This document shows positions 1 to 9,898 of a DNA stretch of 64,000 nucleotides, piece after piece. Each line of letters opens with the position of its first letter. Within the stretch, counting starts at the first letter, position 1. A program made the position numbers and the translations under genes. The stretch is from Burkholderia ubonensis subsp. mesacidophila. Lineage in GTDB: Bacteria; Pseudomonadota; Gammaproteobacteria; Burkholderiales; Burkholderiaceae. The notes below the pieces were generated by a model. That model was given only the letters and a program-made list of their open reading frames with translations. It was not told where the DNA came from and did no database searches. The stretch lies in contig NZ_CP020738.1 in the NCBI RefSeq assembly GCF_002097715.1, positions 806,001-870,000 on the forward strand. Direction: 5' to 3'.

Positions 1-2000
1 TGGGCAATCTCTATCTGACGGGCATCGGCCGGCCGCGGGACGAGCATCGAGGCTTCAGCCTGATGTCGGCCGCGGCCGAGCGTGGCTCCGTGTATGCGCA
101 GCGCAGGCTCGGCGAACTGTACGAAAGCGGAACAGGCGTCGCGCGGGACGATGCCAAGGCGCGCGTCTGGTATCAGGAAGCGGCCATCGGCGGCGACACG
201 TGGGCGCGTTTCGCGCTCTCGAACGACTATCGCGACGGTCGCGGCGGCCCGGTCGACCTCGAGGCGGCGCTTGGCTGGATGCAGGGCGCCGCGGATGCGG
301 GGCTGGTCGTCGCCCAGAACGATCTCGGCGTGATGCTGGAGAACGGCACCGGTACGAAGCCGGACCGCGCCGCTGCCAGGGCATGGTATGAAAAGGCCGA
401 CGCACAAGGCTATGGGATCGCGTCGCTCAATCTCGCCCGTTATGCGTTTCGCGGCGAAGGGGAGCCCGCGAATTTTCACAAGGCGTTTCAGCTTGCCAGC
501 CGCGGCGCGGAGCGCGGCAGCGTTGCCGCGGCATTGATGGCCGCGAACATGGCATGGCAGGGCCAGGGCACGCCGGTGGATCGACCGCGCGCGATGCAAT
601 GGCTCCGGTTTGCCGCGGATCGCGGCAATGTCGAGACAGCACGGTGGATCGGCTTTCAGTATCTGGCCGGTACCGCGGTGCCACGCGACGAGCAAGCCGC
701 GCTGCACTACCTGAAGCTTGCGGCGGACGCCGGCGACCCGACCGCCGGCGTGTGGCTGGGCGCCTATCTGGCCGAACAGCGGATGTCCCATGCCGGCAAG
801 ACGGGCCTTCAATGGCTGGAGGCGCTCGCGAGCCGGCAGGTTCCCGAGGCTTATTCCGCGCTCGGCTATGCATACTGGCGCGGCAAATCGGGCGGGCCCG
901 ATCCGAAGGCCGCGCTCGACTGGTTTTCGCGTGGCGCGAAACTGGGCGACCCGGCGTCACAGGCCTGGCTGTGTGCCACGTATGCGGACGAAGGCAGCAA
1001 GTCGAGTCGGCGACCCGAAGCAACGCGCTGGTGCCGAATGGCCGCAGACAAAGGCAATGTCGGTGCGATGCGCGTGCTTGCATCAGCCGCCGTCAACCTT
1101 GTTGCAGCCGACGAACGCGCCTATTGGCAGTGGAAGCTCGCCGATCGCGGCGAGCGGACCTATCAGTCGATGCTGGGCGATGCGTACGATCTGGGCGACG
1201 GCGTGCCGGTGGATTTCGATGCCGCAATGTACTGGTTTCGCCGGGCGGCGGAACAGGGTGATGTGTCTGCCCAGGCGTCGCTCGCCTGGCATCTGTCGGT
1301 CGGCTTGGGAGGGCGAACCGACGAATACGAAGCGTTTTCATGGGCGCTGCGTGCCGCGCCGGAGAGCGCCGAGGCGAAGCGGATGGCGGGTATCGCGTAT
1401 CTCTACGGTCGCGGCGTGGGGCGCGACCTGGCCGAGGCCCATGCCTGGATTGAAAAGGCGGCGAGCGCCGGGTCGCAGTGGGCTGAAAGCGATCTTGCGT
1501 TGTTGTACGAAACCGGAGCGGGTGTGCGGCGCGACGAGGCAACCGCGCTGGACTGGCACCGGCGCGCTGCCGGACGCGGCTCGGAGGTGTCGGAGATCGC
1601 GCTTGCGTTGCGCGGCGTGGCGGCGGGAGACGAACTGCGGCTTCCGCCCAACGAGACGCGATGGCTGGTGCCTGCCGATGCGACCTCGACCCTGTGGAGC
1701 GGTGCTGCCGATCGCAGCTGGGATGGCCTGTCGTGCCTGAGTGTGGCCCTGTTGGGGGATCCTTTCATGCAGTACGCCGTCGGCATGCGGTTTCTGGTCG
1801 GCAATGGCGTACCGAGAGACAGGGCGCTCGGTGCCGCGTGGATTGCACGGGCTCGCAGGAGTTTTGATGCCGTACCCGAATTCCGGAAGTATGGCGCCGC
1901 GACGGCGATCATCGAAGAGCGGGTTGCGCAGCGATTGGGAGACGACGAGAAGCGGCGGGCCGCGGATATCGGCGCGAATCTGGTCGCGACGGTGCGTTGA
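1..2000 (+). CDS. Sel1-repeat protein, 5' end outside window
   Basis: The frame is open to the left edge, and its first residues already match a Sel1 repeat (GNLYLTGIGRPRDE), so the ATG at 63 is internal and the true start lies upstream. About 16 Sel1/TPR-like repeats of roughly 36 residues follow one another (pattern A-LG-Y--G-GV--D---A--WY--AA--G). The array is interrupted near residues 540-580 of the visible part by a non-repeat insert before a last repeat. Sel1 arrays are solenoid scaffolds for protein-protein contact; no enzymatic domain is visible. The gene stands just ahead of a cluster of immunity-like genes, a setting in which Sel1 proteins are often found beside type VI secretion or toxin loci. 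That role is inference; the repeat assignment is secure. Confidence 0.85.
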   Translation, partial: GNLYLTGIGRPRDEHRGFSLMSAAAERGSVYAQRRLGELYESGTGVARDDAKARVWYQEAAIGGDTWARFALSNDYRDGRGGPVDLEAALGWMQGAADAGLVVAQNDLGVMLENGTGTKPDRAAARAWYEKADAQGYGIASLNLARYAFRGEGEPANFHKAFQLASRGAERGSVAAALMAANMAWQGQGTPVDRPRAMQWLRFAADRGNVETARWIGFQYLAGTAVPRDEQAALHYLKLAADAGDPTAGVWLGAYLAEQRMSHAGKTGLQWLEALASRQVPEAYSALGYAYWRGKSGGPDPKAALDWFSRGAKLGDPASQAWLCATYADEGSKSSRRPEATRWCRMAADKGNVGAMRVLASAAVNLVAADERAYWQWKLADRGERTYQSMLGDAYDLGDGVPVDFDAAMYWFRRAAEQGDVSAQASLAWHLSVGLGGRTDEYEAFSWALRAAPESAEAKRMAGIAYLYGRGVGRDLAEAHAWIEKAASAGSQWAESDLALLYETGAGVRRDEATALDWHRRAAGRGSEVSEIALALRGVAAGDELRLPPNETRWLVPADATSTLWSGAADRSWDGLSCLSVALLGDPFMQYAVGMRFLVGNGVPRDRALGAAWIARARRSFDAVPEFRKYGAATAIIEERVAQRLGDDEKRRAADIGANLVATVR

Positions 2001-2064
2001 GGTGGAGTGGCCCTGCGTCGTATGCGCGTGAACCGAGAAATCAGCTGTATCGGCAGGGAGTGGA

Positions 2065-2367
2065 ATGGATGGTTTGTCGGACTGCGAAATAGTGAGTGTC
2101 CAGGGCGCTTTGACCATGGCTTATGTGCATTGCGCGGTTGTAAACGAATCGTGTCCGGTCTGCGGGCAGGGCAGAGTCCTGGTGGCTGTCGAGAAGGATG
2201 GTCATTCTCTCTTTGTCTTCTGCGAGGATTGTGAATCCGAATGGAACGAACCCGGCGAATCACGCGACGTGTCCTCGGCCACTCGCGACCGGCATACCTT
2301 CTCGCGTTGCGTGCAGCCCGACGAACTGGCGGATCATCAATGGTATCCGCTGGTGCTGAATCGATGA
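2065..2367 (+). CDS. Small zinc-ribbon-like hypothetical protein
   Basis: A 100-residue protein (83 if translation starts at the ATG at 2116, where MAYVHCAVV begins). Two CxxC pairs, CPVCGQG near residues 30-36 and CEDC near 53-56, are spaced like a small zinc ribbon or rubredoxin-type knuckle. No signal peptide or membrane segment is seen. It lies between the Sel1 gene and immunity-like genes on the same strand, so it may belong to the same accessory patch. I do not recognise a named family; similar short zinc-ribbon proteins occur in polymorphic-toxin immunity arrays. Function unknown. Confidence 0.55.
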   Translation: MDGLSDCEIVSVQGALTMAYVHCAVVNESCPVCGQGRVLVAVEKDGHSLFVFCEDCESEWNEPGESRDVSSATRDRHTFSRCVQPDELADHQWYPLVLNR

Positions 2368-2403
2368 CGCCATGCGACGCCACATCTTTCGAGAGAGCCG
2401 CTG

Positions 2404-2740
2404 ATGGGACTCTATCGTTGCGTCTTTGATGACGGTGACGAAATAGACGGTGTCGAAGTCGGCTCATACGCGGATTTCGACGACTTGTGTCGCTACAGTA
2501 TGCAAACGACTGAAGCTGGAACTCGAAGAAATCGGCGAGTGCATGCGGCAGATGGCGTCGCTTCCGTTTGCTTCCGAGTGGCAGGTGAGTGTGGCGGCAA
2601 GGCGGGGCGTCGTGCCGCGGAACGCGTTCGAATCGTTCCTCGACGTCAATGGCGATTACGTGCTGGATCGCATTCATGCGCTCGTCGTCATCGCACTGCA
2701 ACGTGAGCTGCCGGTGATGTTTCAGCAACCGGCGAACTGA
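2404..2740 (+). pseudogene. Imm70-like immunity gene broken by internal deletion and frameshift
   Basis: The first 31 codons from ATG 2404 read MGLYRCVFDDGDEIDGVEVG and on to about DFDDLCRY, which matches the start of Imm70-type immunity proteins. That frame then becomes nonsense. From about 2500 a different frame carries the family's C-terminal half (ELEEIGECMRQ, PFASEWQ, PRNAFESFLDVNG, LPVMFQQ) to a stop at 2740. The central block expected between the two halves is absent, and the total (about 112 codons) is shorter than the roughly 130-140 residues I recall for the family. The simplest reading is a deletion whose length is not a multiple of three. A sequencing error alone would not explain the missing middle. 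Confidence 0.6.
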
Positions 2741-2742
2741 AC

Positions 2743-3372
2743 TTGATACATATGGCCATTCCTCGACAACTGGCAGCCGCGATCGCCGACGCATCGAGCC
2801 TGATCGATCGAAATGGTGAGCTCCCCGCGACCGAGCGAAGAAAGATGCTTCAACTCATCGAAGCATTGTCCTCTGCCGAGCATGTCGATGCCGGGTATCT
2901 GCGCCGCGCGCGGCTCGCGATCGTATGCGCGATGGAGGTGCTAGAGCGGATCGATCCTTACCGGGATGTCGTGGCAGAAGCACGGGCGATGGTGGCGAAA
3001 GGCTTGATGGCACTTTCAGGAAAATACCCGCTGGATCGGCTGCAACAGGAATGCGGAGACTTTCACGTGAAGGTGGTTGACCTGCTCGAGCACGGAGAGG
3101 CGGCTTATGTTTCGACATATGCCGGAATGGCAGTGTTCTCGGCGATCAACACGGTTCTGTACGATACCAACTTCGATCTGGTTGGGGAGAACGAGCTAAA
3201 CGTGCCGCCCGACGAATGGGATGCGAGCTTCTACGGTTCGCTGGCCGCTTCGGGTAGTGCGATTTGGGAGGGCAAAGGCGGAATGGAGCGTCGTCGAGCC
3301 TACTGGCGATGGTATCTGGAGCAGGCGATTCCGCTCGCGTGGGAAGTCCTTGTGCCTGGAGTTGCCTCGTAG
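2743..3372 (+). CDS. Imm5-like putative immunity protein
   Basis: A 209-residue, mostly helical, soluble protein with no signal peptide. The C-terminal signature RRAYWRWYLEQAIPLAW resembles the end of Imm5-type immunity proteins, which commonly finish with an aromatic FW-WWL-EA-P block. It begins two bases after the broken Imm70-like gene, so the two were probably once co-transcribed. A second ATG at 2752 (MAIPRQ) is a possible alternative start. Immunity proteins of this kind bind and block a cognate nuclease or other secreted toxin; no toxin partner is present in the window, so it may be an orphan. The family call rests on the C-terminal pattern only. Confidence 0.55.
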   Translation: MIHMAIPRQLAAAIADASSLIDRNGELPATERRKMLQLIEALSSAEHVDAGYLRRARLAIVCAMEVLERIDPYRDVVAEARAMVAKGLMALSGKYPLDRLQQECGDFHVKVVDLLEHGEAAYVSTYAGMAVFSAINTVLYDTNFDLVGENELNVPPDEWDASFYGSLAASGSAIWEGKGGMERRRAYWRWYLEQAIPLAWEVLVPGVAS

Positions 3373-3415
3373 TCCCGGACAAAACGTCACACGATGGACT
3401 TCGCCGGCACCCCTC

Positions 3416-3772
3416 TCACTCCGCGTCAGCCTGCAGATTCCGCAACGGAACCCATCCCGCTTCGTCGCGAGACAGGCGTTCGCACCAGACCCATCCATTC
3501 AATGTCCTGGACCCGATCAGCATTTCGCCGGTATCCACATCCAGTTCCCGAGCCGTGTAGTCTTCCAGCGCACGGCCTGTGCCGTCGGGGAGTCTGTCGA
3601 TAACTTGCAGCGGCACCCAGCCACCCGCCTGACCGGGCGTGGTGCAGAAAAACCAGTCGTCCCAGCCCTCGGGGCCTTGGTACTTCTCGCCAATGACGAA
3701 CGGATCGCCCTTTTTGACGCAGATGGGATTCGGATACTCACTTCGATGCGGTTTGGTGACGACGTAGTTCAT
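3416..3772 (-). CDS. SH3-like domain hypothetical protein
   Basis: A 118-residue protein from the start chosen here (MNYVVTKPHRSEYP); an in-frame ATG five codons upstream (3787) gives 123 residues. It contains two SH3-like beta-barrel motifs: KKGDPFVIGEKYQGPEGWDD-F-C, with GGWVPLQVI near residues 52-60, and GEMLIGSRTLNGWVWCE with AGWVPLRNLQ at the end. The paired GGWVPL-type closing strands are typical of duplicated SH3 folds. There is no signal peptide. The gene is on the opposite strand from its neighbours. Cytosolic proteins of this shape are seen in bacterial accessory regions, but I know of no defined function. Confidence 0.55.
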   Translation of the reverse strand: MNYVVTKPHRSEYPNPICVKKGDPFVIGEKYQGPEGWDDWFFCTTPGQAGGWVPLQVIDRLPDGTGRALEDYTARELDVDTGEMLIGSRTLNGWVWCERLSRDEAGWVPLRNLQADAE

Positions 3773-3873
3773 GGTGATCTCTTGCATTCATCCGTAAGTG
3801 GAGTTGACCGGCGCCGCGACTCGCTCATCCGAGTAGCATAAGCCGTTCTCCTCGAAAATCGGCGAACTGGATC

Positions 3874-4095
3874 ATGAGGTACTACCGCGTGATTTGCCCG
3901 GGGACCATTCAACCCGGTGACGCGATCGCACTGGTGGAGCGGCAAACAAATCGTTTCTCGATTGACCAGTTCTGGCAGGTGCAGTTGGCGCATCGTCCCA
4001 GCGTTGATGATCTCGACGCGCTCAGGACAAAGCACCTGAGCGGTGACGCTATGAGCCGCTCGCGGTCGCCTCGGAATTGTCAGGATTTTTTTTGA
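3874..4095 (+). pseudogene. Remnant of a MOSC-domain (YiiM-like) gene
   Basis: The reading MRYYRVICPGTIQPGDAI followed by LVERQTNRFSIDQFWQ resembles the last part of MOSC-domain proteins, where a YRVLEPG-V-AGD-I-LV-R stretch follows the cofactor-binding cysteine region. Everything upstream that a MOSC domain needs is missing, and the tail (SRSRSPRNCQDFF) does not look like protein. The ATG is therefore unlikely to be a real start, and this is a decayed 3' fragment. Similarity was judged by eye. Confidence 0.4.
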
Positions 4096-4110
4096 TTGGC
4101 GTGAGGTAAT

Positions 4111-4617
4111 GTGATTTTAATTACTGATGTGTGCTACTCCGGCGACAGCGCGTGTGCCGCAGGTGTGATTTTCGAATCTTGGGAAAGCAATGTGGTGATC
4201 GAGAGGCTGACCGCTAAGGTAGATGGTCTGACGAGCTACATTCCCGGTAAGTTCTATTTGCGAGAGTTGCCGTGCATCCTCGAGTTGTTGAAGCATGTTG
4301 AATATCCGCTTGAATGCATCGTCGTCGATGGCTATGTGACGCTTGGCGCCGATGAGCGTCCAGGGCTCGGCATGAGGTTGTGGCAGCACCTTGACGGCAA
4401 GGTTCCGGTAATTGGGGTTGCAAAGACGAAATTCCTCGGAACCCCAGAAGATGCAGAAATACTACGCGGAGATAGTTCGAAGCCGCTATTTGTCACCGCT
4501 GCGGGGATTGATTTGGAATCAGCGAAGAATAATATTATTAAAATGAGTGGGAAATTTAGAATTCCGGATTTGATCAAGGCGGCGGACAGGCTCTCTCGGG
4601 ATCCGGCTGACTTGTAA
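4111..4617 (+). CDS. Minimal endonuclease V-like nuclease
   Basis: A 168-residue protein starting at GTG 4111, with a GTGAGG stretch just upstream as a plausible ribosome site. It keeps the endonuclease V core: an Asp in the first strand (ITDVCY, D6), FYLRELPCILELL carrying E52, IVVDGYV carrying D73, then PGLG and IGVAKTKF. These correspond to the metal-binding D/E/D triad of the Nfi family, which cleaves next to deoxyinosine or in inosine-containing RNA. At 168 residues it is clearly shorter than the usual 220 or so, lacking part of the N-terminus. The 3' half is AT-rich (runs such as aataatattattaaaa), unlike the neighbours, suggesting transfer. It ends in TAATG, overlapping the next start, so the two genes form a pair. 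Confidence 0.7.
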   Translation: MILITDVCYSGDSACAAGVIFESWESNVVIERLTAKVDGLTSYIPGKFYLRELPCILELLKHVEYPLECIVVDGYVTLGADERPGLGMRLWQHLDGKVPVIGVAKTKFLGTPEDAEILRGDSSKPLFVTAAGIDLESAKNNIIKMSGKFRIPDLIKAADRLSRDPADL

Positions 4618-4949
4618 TGGCGGATATCGATCATCAACGCCGCTACGACTCTCCGGCCGACTTCTCCGCATTGAACGGAAGCATCGTGATGAAACTGACC
4701 GCCGACGCCGCAATCGCAGTCTGCGAACAAGCGGCAGAACGGGGTAGGGTGATTGCCCGCGTGGAAGGGGGAGTCTGGCACTCGCCCGGATTCGAGGCGA
4801 GAGTGGATTGCATCTGGGACGGGATCGACCCGCCCATCGATGCTCATACATCAGAGAAAAACAACCTGGCCGCGATTCAGTTCATTCGTGCCGAGCGCGC
4901 GAGACACGATGTCTTCATCCTCACGGCGCCGCGCCTGAGCGGCTGGTGA
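4617..4949 (+). CDS. Hypothetical protein, translationally coupled to endonuclease V-like gene
   Basis: A 110-residue soluble protein. Its ATG shares a base with the upstream stop (TAATG), indicating coupling; an alternative start is the ATG at 4689 (MKLTADAAIAVCEQ). Conserved-looking blocks are GGVWHSPGFEARVDCIWDG, EKNNLAAIQFIRAERARHD and VFILTAPRLSGW. I recall similar short proteins in proteobacterial accessory regions beside toxins, but I cannot name the family with certainty. The partner nuclease-like gene upstream makes a toxin-antidote or repair-accessory link possible; that is inference. Confidence 0.5.
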   Translation: MADIDHQRRYDSPADFSALNGSIVMKLTADAAIAVCEQAAERGRVIARVEGGVWHSPGFEARVDCIWDGIDPPIDAHTSEKNNLAAIQFIRAERARHDVFILTAPRLSGW

Positions 4950-5010
4950 CGATCCCATCCGCTCGCGGCCGCCTCATAAATCAAAACGGCCCGCGAGCGA
5001 ATGAAACGAC

Positions 5011-6519
<1,509 letters not shown>

Positions 6520-6628
6520 TCAAGGGCCGGACCGGTGGCGGACGGCCGGCGCCCGGCGCATGCAGGCGCCAATGCACCAAACGGGTGCGTCAACGCCAAC
6601 GTCAACGCTCCGCAGCTGCAGTCCGGTC

Positions 6629-7699
6629 TCAGATATTCCACGACCGCGCGGTATCCAGCAGCCGCTCCCGCAACTGATCCACTTCCCCGGCCAGCTTCGC
6701 CGAAATCGACACATACCCGGAGAGTTGCGGCGGCGGCGCGTCGTGCGGCGCGTCCGGGCGCCGCCGCGTGCCGCCGAGCCGGCTCGGCGTGCCGAACTTC
6801 AGCGCGCGGCTCGCGCCGACCAGCCGGTCGCGGATGTTCCGGTTCATCGCCTTCATCGCGACGCGCATGTATTCACGGGCGGCCGTATCGTCGCGGGCCG
6901 GCAGCACGCTCGCGAGGATCTCGAGGTAGCTGATGCAGAGCCGCAGGTTGCGCTGGATCGCCTCGAGCTGCTGCATCGAGATCTCGCATTCCTTCGACAC
7001 GGACGGCATCAGCGAACGCAGCTGCACGAGCAGCGCGCTGAGCGCGGCCATCTCCTTCAGGTGCGCTTCGTCGCTGACCTGCCGGTCGCCCACGATCCGC
7101 GCGTGCACGGCGGCGCAGGCGCGCAGCGCGTCGGCGAGCTTGTAGCGCCACGAGTAGGTCGCGTAGAGCGGCAACGCGAACGAGAACGCCAGCGCGATCA
7201 TGATGCCGACCAGCACGTTCACCGCGCGCCACAGGCCGTCGACGATCTCGTTGTCGCCGTGCCCGGCGACGATCACCATCGTGATCGCCGACAGCAGCGC
7301 GATATAGCCGGCCTTGCCGATCGCGTGATACGCGCAGAATCCGCAGGCGATCGCCATGACCGCGTAGATCGCGAGCGGCGCATGGACGGCCGAGTGCAGC
7401 AGGATCAGCAGCAGCCCGGCGAGCGCGCCGATCGACGTGCCGAGCGCGCGCTCGGCGGCCTTCTTGCGGATGTTGCCGTGATGCTGCAGGCCGCCGACGA
7501 CGATCAGCACGGTGATCGTCGACCATTCGCCGTGCGGAATCCGCAGGCTGGTGGACAGGCCGATCGACACGAGGATCGCGAGCGCGACGCGCGCGGCGTG
7601 GATCAGCTTCGCGTGCCGGTAACGACGATACGGGTCCAGCAGCGGACGGAGCGTGTTGCGGATGAGTGCCGGCAGCCGGGTGTGGGGCAGGGTGGTCAT
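6629..7699 (-). CDS. FUSC-family inner membrane protein
   Basis: A 356-residue integral membrane protein. Hydrophobic segments fall at about residues 37-52, 60-72, 85-102, 108-126, 130-150 and 158-178. The stretch HGEWSTITVLIVVGGLQHHG is the typical FUSC start, and KAAERALGTSIGALAGL is the conserved helix after it. The C-terminal half (about 180-356) is soluble and helical. FUSC proteins are related to aromatic acid and fusaric acid exporters (AaeB, YccS). Without a periplasmic adaptor gene nearby, this one may act alone; its substrate is unknown. It reads in the same direction as the diguanylate cyclase gene upstream, 142 bases away. Confidence 0.85.
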   Translation of the reverse strand: MTTLPHTRLPALIRNTLRPLLDPYRRYRHAKLIHAARVALAILVSIGLSTSLRIPHGEWSTITVLIVVGGLQHHGNIRKKAAERALGTSIGALAGLLLILLHSAVHAPLAIYAVMAIACGFCAYHAIGKAGYIALLSAITMVIVAGHGDNEIVDGLWRAVNVLVGIMIALAFSFALPLYATYSWRYKLADALRACAAVHARIVGDRQVSDEAHLKEMAALSALLVQLRSLMPSVSKECEISMQQLEAIQRNLRLCISYLEILASVLPARDDTAAREYMRVAMKAMNRNIRDRLVGASRALKFGTPSRLGGTRRRPDAPHDAPPPQLSGYVSISAKLAGEVDQLRERLLDTARSWNI

Positions 7700-7841
7700 G
7701 ACGGAAAGCGAGGTGACGAACGAGCGCGCCGACCCAAGCCCGGCCGGCGTCCGGCGCGATATTGCGGCTGCGATCGGAGACGTAACGCTAGCCCAACGCG
7801 CGCAGGCTGTCCACGTCGGGATGCGGGCGGCGGGCCGCCCG

Positions 7842-9377
7842 TCACGCTGCGGTCCGGCTTCGCGCGGTGTCCCACACGCGGTTGCGCCCGCTGGATTTCG
7901 CCTCGTACAGCGCTTCGTCGGCGAGCTTCAGCAGCGTCGCGGCGCTCAGCGCGCGCTCGCGCGTGGTGGTCGCGGTGCCGATGCTGACGGTCACGAGCCC
8001 GTAGGGGCTCATCACGTGTTCGACGTCGAGCCCGGCGATCGCGCGGCGGATCGCTTCCGCGACGGTCGCCGCGCCGCGCACATCGGTGTCGGGCAGCGTG
8101 ACCACGAATTCCTCGCCGCCGTAGCGCGCGACGTGATCGCTCGGGCGCCGCAGGCAGCGCAACGCGCACTGCGCGACCTGGCGCAGCACGTTGTCGCCCG
8201 CCTGGTGGCCGTAGTAGTCGTTGAACGACTTGAAGTGGTCGACGTCGATGAACAGCACGGACAGCGGCCGGCCGCTGCGGGTCGCGCGCTGCGCTTCCTG
8301 CGCAAGCACGGCGTCGAACCGGCCGCGGTTGTCGAGGCCGGTCAGCGCGTCCGTATGCGCGAGGCGGTACAGCTTCGCTTCGGCGACCTGCCGGCGCTTC
8401 AGCTCGCGCGACAGCAGCAGCGAGCCCGCCGCGATGATCGCGGTGAAGGCGGCCATCAGCACCCCGATCCAGATCGCGCGCTCGCGCCACGGCGCATAGA
8501 TGTCGTCCTCGGCGGGCGCGACGTTGACGATCAGCGGCAGGCCGGTCAGGTGCCGGTATACGAAGTAGCGCCGCACGCCGTCGATAGCGGCCGTGCCGTT
8601 CAGCACGCCTTCGTGATGCGCCATCGCCGCGATGAACAACGGTCCGGTGTGCAGGTCGCGGCCGACGAGGGCCGGGTCGAACGGCAGGCGGCACACGAGC
8701 GCGCCGTTGTCCTCGATGATCGCCGCGGTGCCCCGCTTGCCGACCGCGATACCGTCGAGCAGCGCGCGGAAGTAGTCGATGCTCAGCGTGCCGACGACGA
8801 TGCCGCCGAACGAGCCGTCGGGTCGTTCGATCCGGCGGCTGAGCGCGATCGTCAGCGCGCCGTTGCGCAGCCGGGACGCGTAAGGCTTGCTGATGTACAG
8901 GCCGTGGTTCGGCCCGTCGCGCTGCGCGATGAAATAGTCGCGGTCGGCAAAGTTGCCTTGCCGGGCTTGCCCCGCGCGGGAATCGATCACGATGTTGCCC
9001 TGCGGGTCCATCACGAAAATCGAGCCGAGATAAGTGCCGGTCGCCGCGCGGTCGAACAGCACCCGGTTACGCATGGACGGCGGCAGCGCCATCACGGCCG
9101 GATCGGCGACGCCGTCGACGACGTTCTGCAGCGACAGATCGTACAGCTCGATATTCCGGGCGATGTCGCGCTCGATGAGCAGCATCAGGTTGCGGGCGTT
9201 TTCGATCGCATGACGGTAGGCGTCGCGGCGGGTGTCGATCAAGAACGACGCGCACAAGCTCCAGCTGAACAACAGCAGGACGACGCCCAGGACGATGACG
9301 CCGGCGGGCGACAAAATCCATGCGGCCGTCGACGAGATGTGGCGGCGCAACGCGGGCAGCAGCGGGAGTTGCATCAT
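7842..9377 (-). CDS. Cache-sensor diguanylate cyclase (GGEEF)
   Basis: A 511-residue membrane protein. Transmembrane helix 1 lies near residues 25-47, a periplasmic dCache-type sensor near 50-305, transmembrane helix 2 near 312-332, and a GGDEF domain near 340-505. The active-site motif is GGEEF, with an RPSD (RxxD) inhibitory site five residues before it, so the enzyme is probably active (two GTP to c-di-GMP) and feedback-inhibited. HTDALTGLDNRGRFD marks the domain start. The sensor stretch YLGSIFVMDPQGNIVIDSR with FADRDYFI is typical of Cache_1 domains that bind small metabolites. The likely role is setting the switch between surface and free life; the ligand is unknown. Confidence 0.93.
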   Translation of the reverse strand: MMQLPLLPALRRHISSTAAWILSPAGVIVLGVVLLLFSWSLCASFLIDTRRDAYRHAIENARNLMLLIERDIARNIELYDLSLQNVVDGVADPAVMALPPSMRNRVLFDRAATGTYLGSIFVMDPQGNIVIDSRAGQARQGNFADRDYFIAQRDGPNHGLYISKPYASRLRNGALTIALSRRIERPDGSFGGIVVGTLSIDYFRALLDGIAVGKRGTAAIIEDNGALVCRLPFDPALVGRDLHTGPLFIAAMAHHEGVLNGTAAIDGVRRYFVYRHLTGLPLIVNVAPAEDDIYAPWRERAIWIGVLMAAFTAIIAAGSLLLSRELKRRQVAEAKLYRLAHTDALTGLDNRGRFDAVLAQEAQRATRSGRPLSVLFIDVDHFKSFNDYYGHQAGDNVLRQVAQCALRCLRRPSDHVARYGGEEFVVTLPDTDVRGAATVAEAIRRAIAGLDVEHVMSPYGLVTVSIGTATTTRERALSAATLLKLADEALYEAKSSGRNRVWDTARSRTAA

Positions 9378-9898
9378 CCTGGCGGGCGTAAGGCGGCGGA
9401 AGATGCATGGTTCAGATGATTCCGCACGATTATTTCAAGATAATTCATATTATCTCGCGAACTTTGACATTCTTGCCATCTCGTCAAATCCGTTCATGCT
9501 TTAAATGCAATCCGACCCGGTTACCTGTCATTACCTTACCAGGCCCGCAGTGGCAATCTGATTTGAATCAGCCTCTCGCAAGCCGTCATTTTGTCTGATT
9601 ATTCGGAATCTGTTTGTATTATTTTCTGATTAATTGACATTCTGTCGGTTTCGGATCGGGCGGCGATCGGCCGTGCCGGCCGCGGGCAGCCTCCAACTCC
9701 TTGATTCTGCAAAGGCCGCGTGTTGCGCCGGATGTGCGCCGCGTGCGCTGTCCCCCTGACGAATCAGGTAGAATCCGCGCTTCGCCGCAGGTCCCCGGCG
9801 CGCGACGCGCAGCCGGGGGCTGCATCGAATGCAGGCCAGGGGGCGCATTGCGCCTCGATTTCGCACGGGCGCCGGCCCGCTCAACGTTCGTCCGTTTT
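9378..9898 (+). promoter_or_regulatory. AT-rich intergenic promoter region with three-hairpin leader
   Basis: There is no gene in these 521 bases. 9420-9650 is markedly AT-rich for this genome and probably holds the promoters of both divergent neighbours; TTGACATTCTG near 9635 and TAGAAT at 9769-9774 resemble -35 and -10 elements. Downstream, three hairpins stand in a row: 9793-9818 (CCCCGGC/GCCGGGG), 9820-9834 (CTGCAT-CGA-ATGCAG) and 9842-9854 (GGCGC-ATT-GCGCC), ending 44 bases before the permease ATG. Such an array could be a regulatory leader; I recognise no known riboswitch. Confidence 0.4.

Noticed and set aside
9701..9898. Longer N-terminus for the permease
   Set aside because: The extension lies in the hairpin-rich leader, is Arg/Pro/Gly-rich, and the family start MSA---LKARHLTMIAIGG follows the ATG at 9899.
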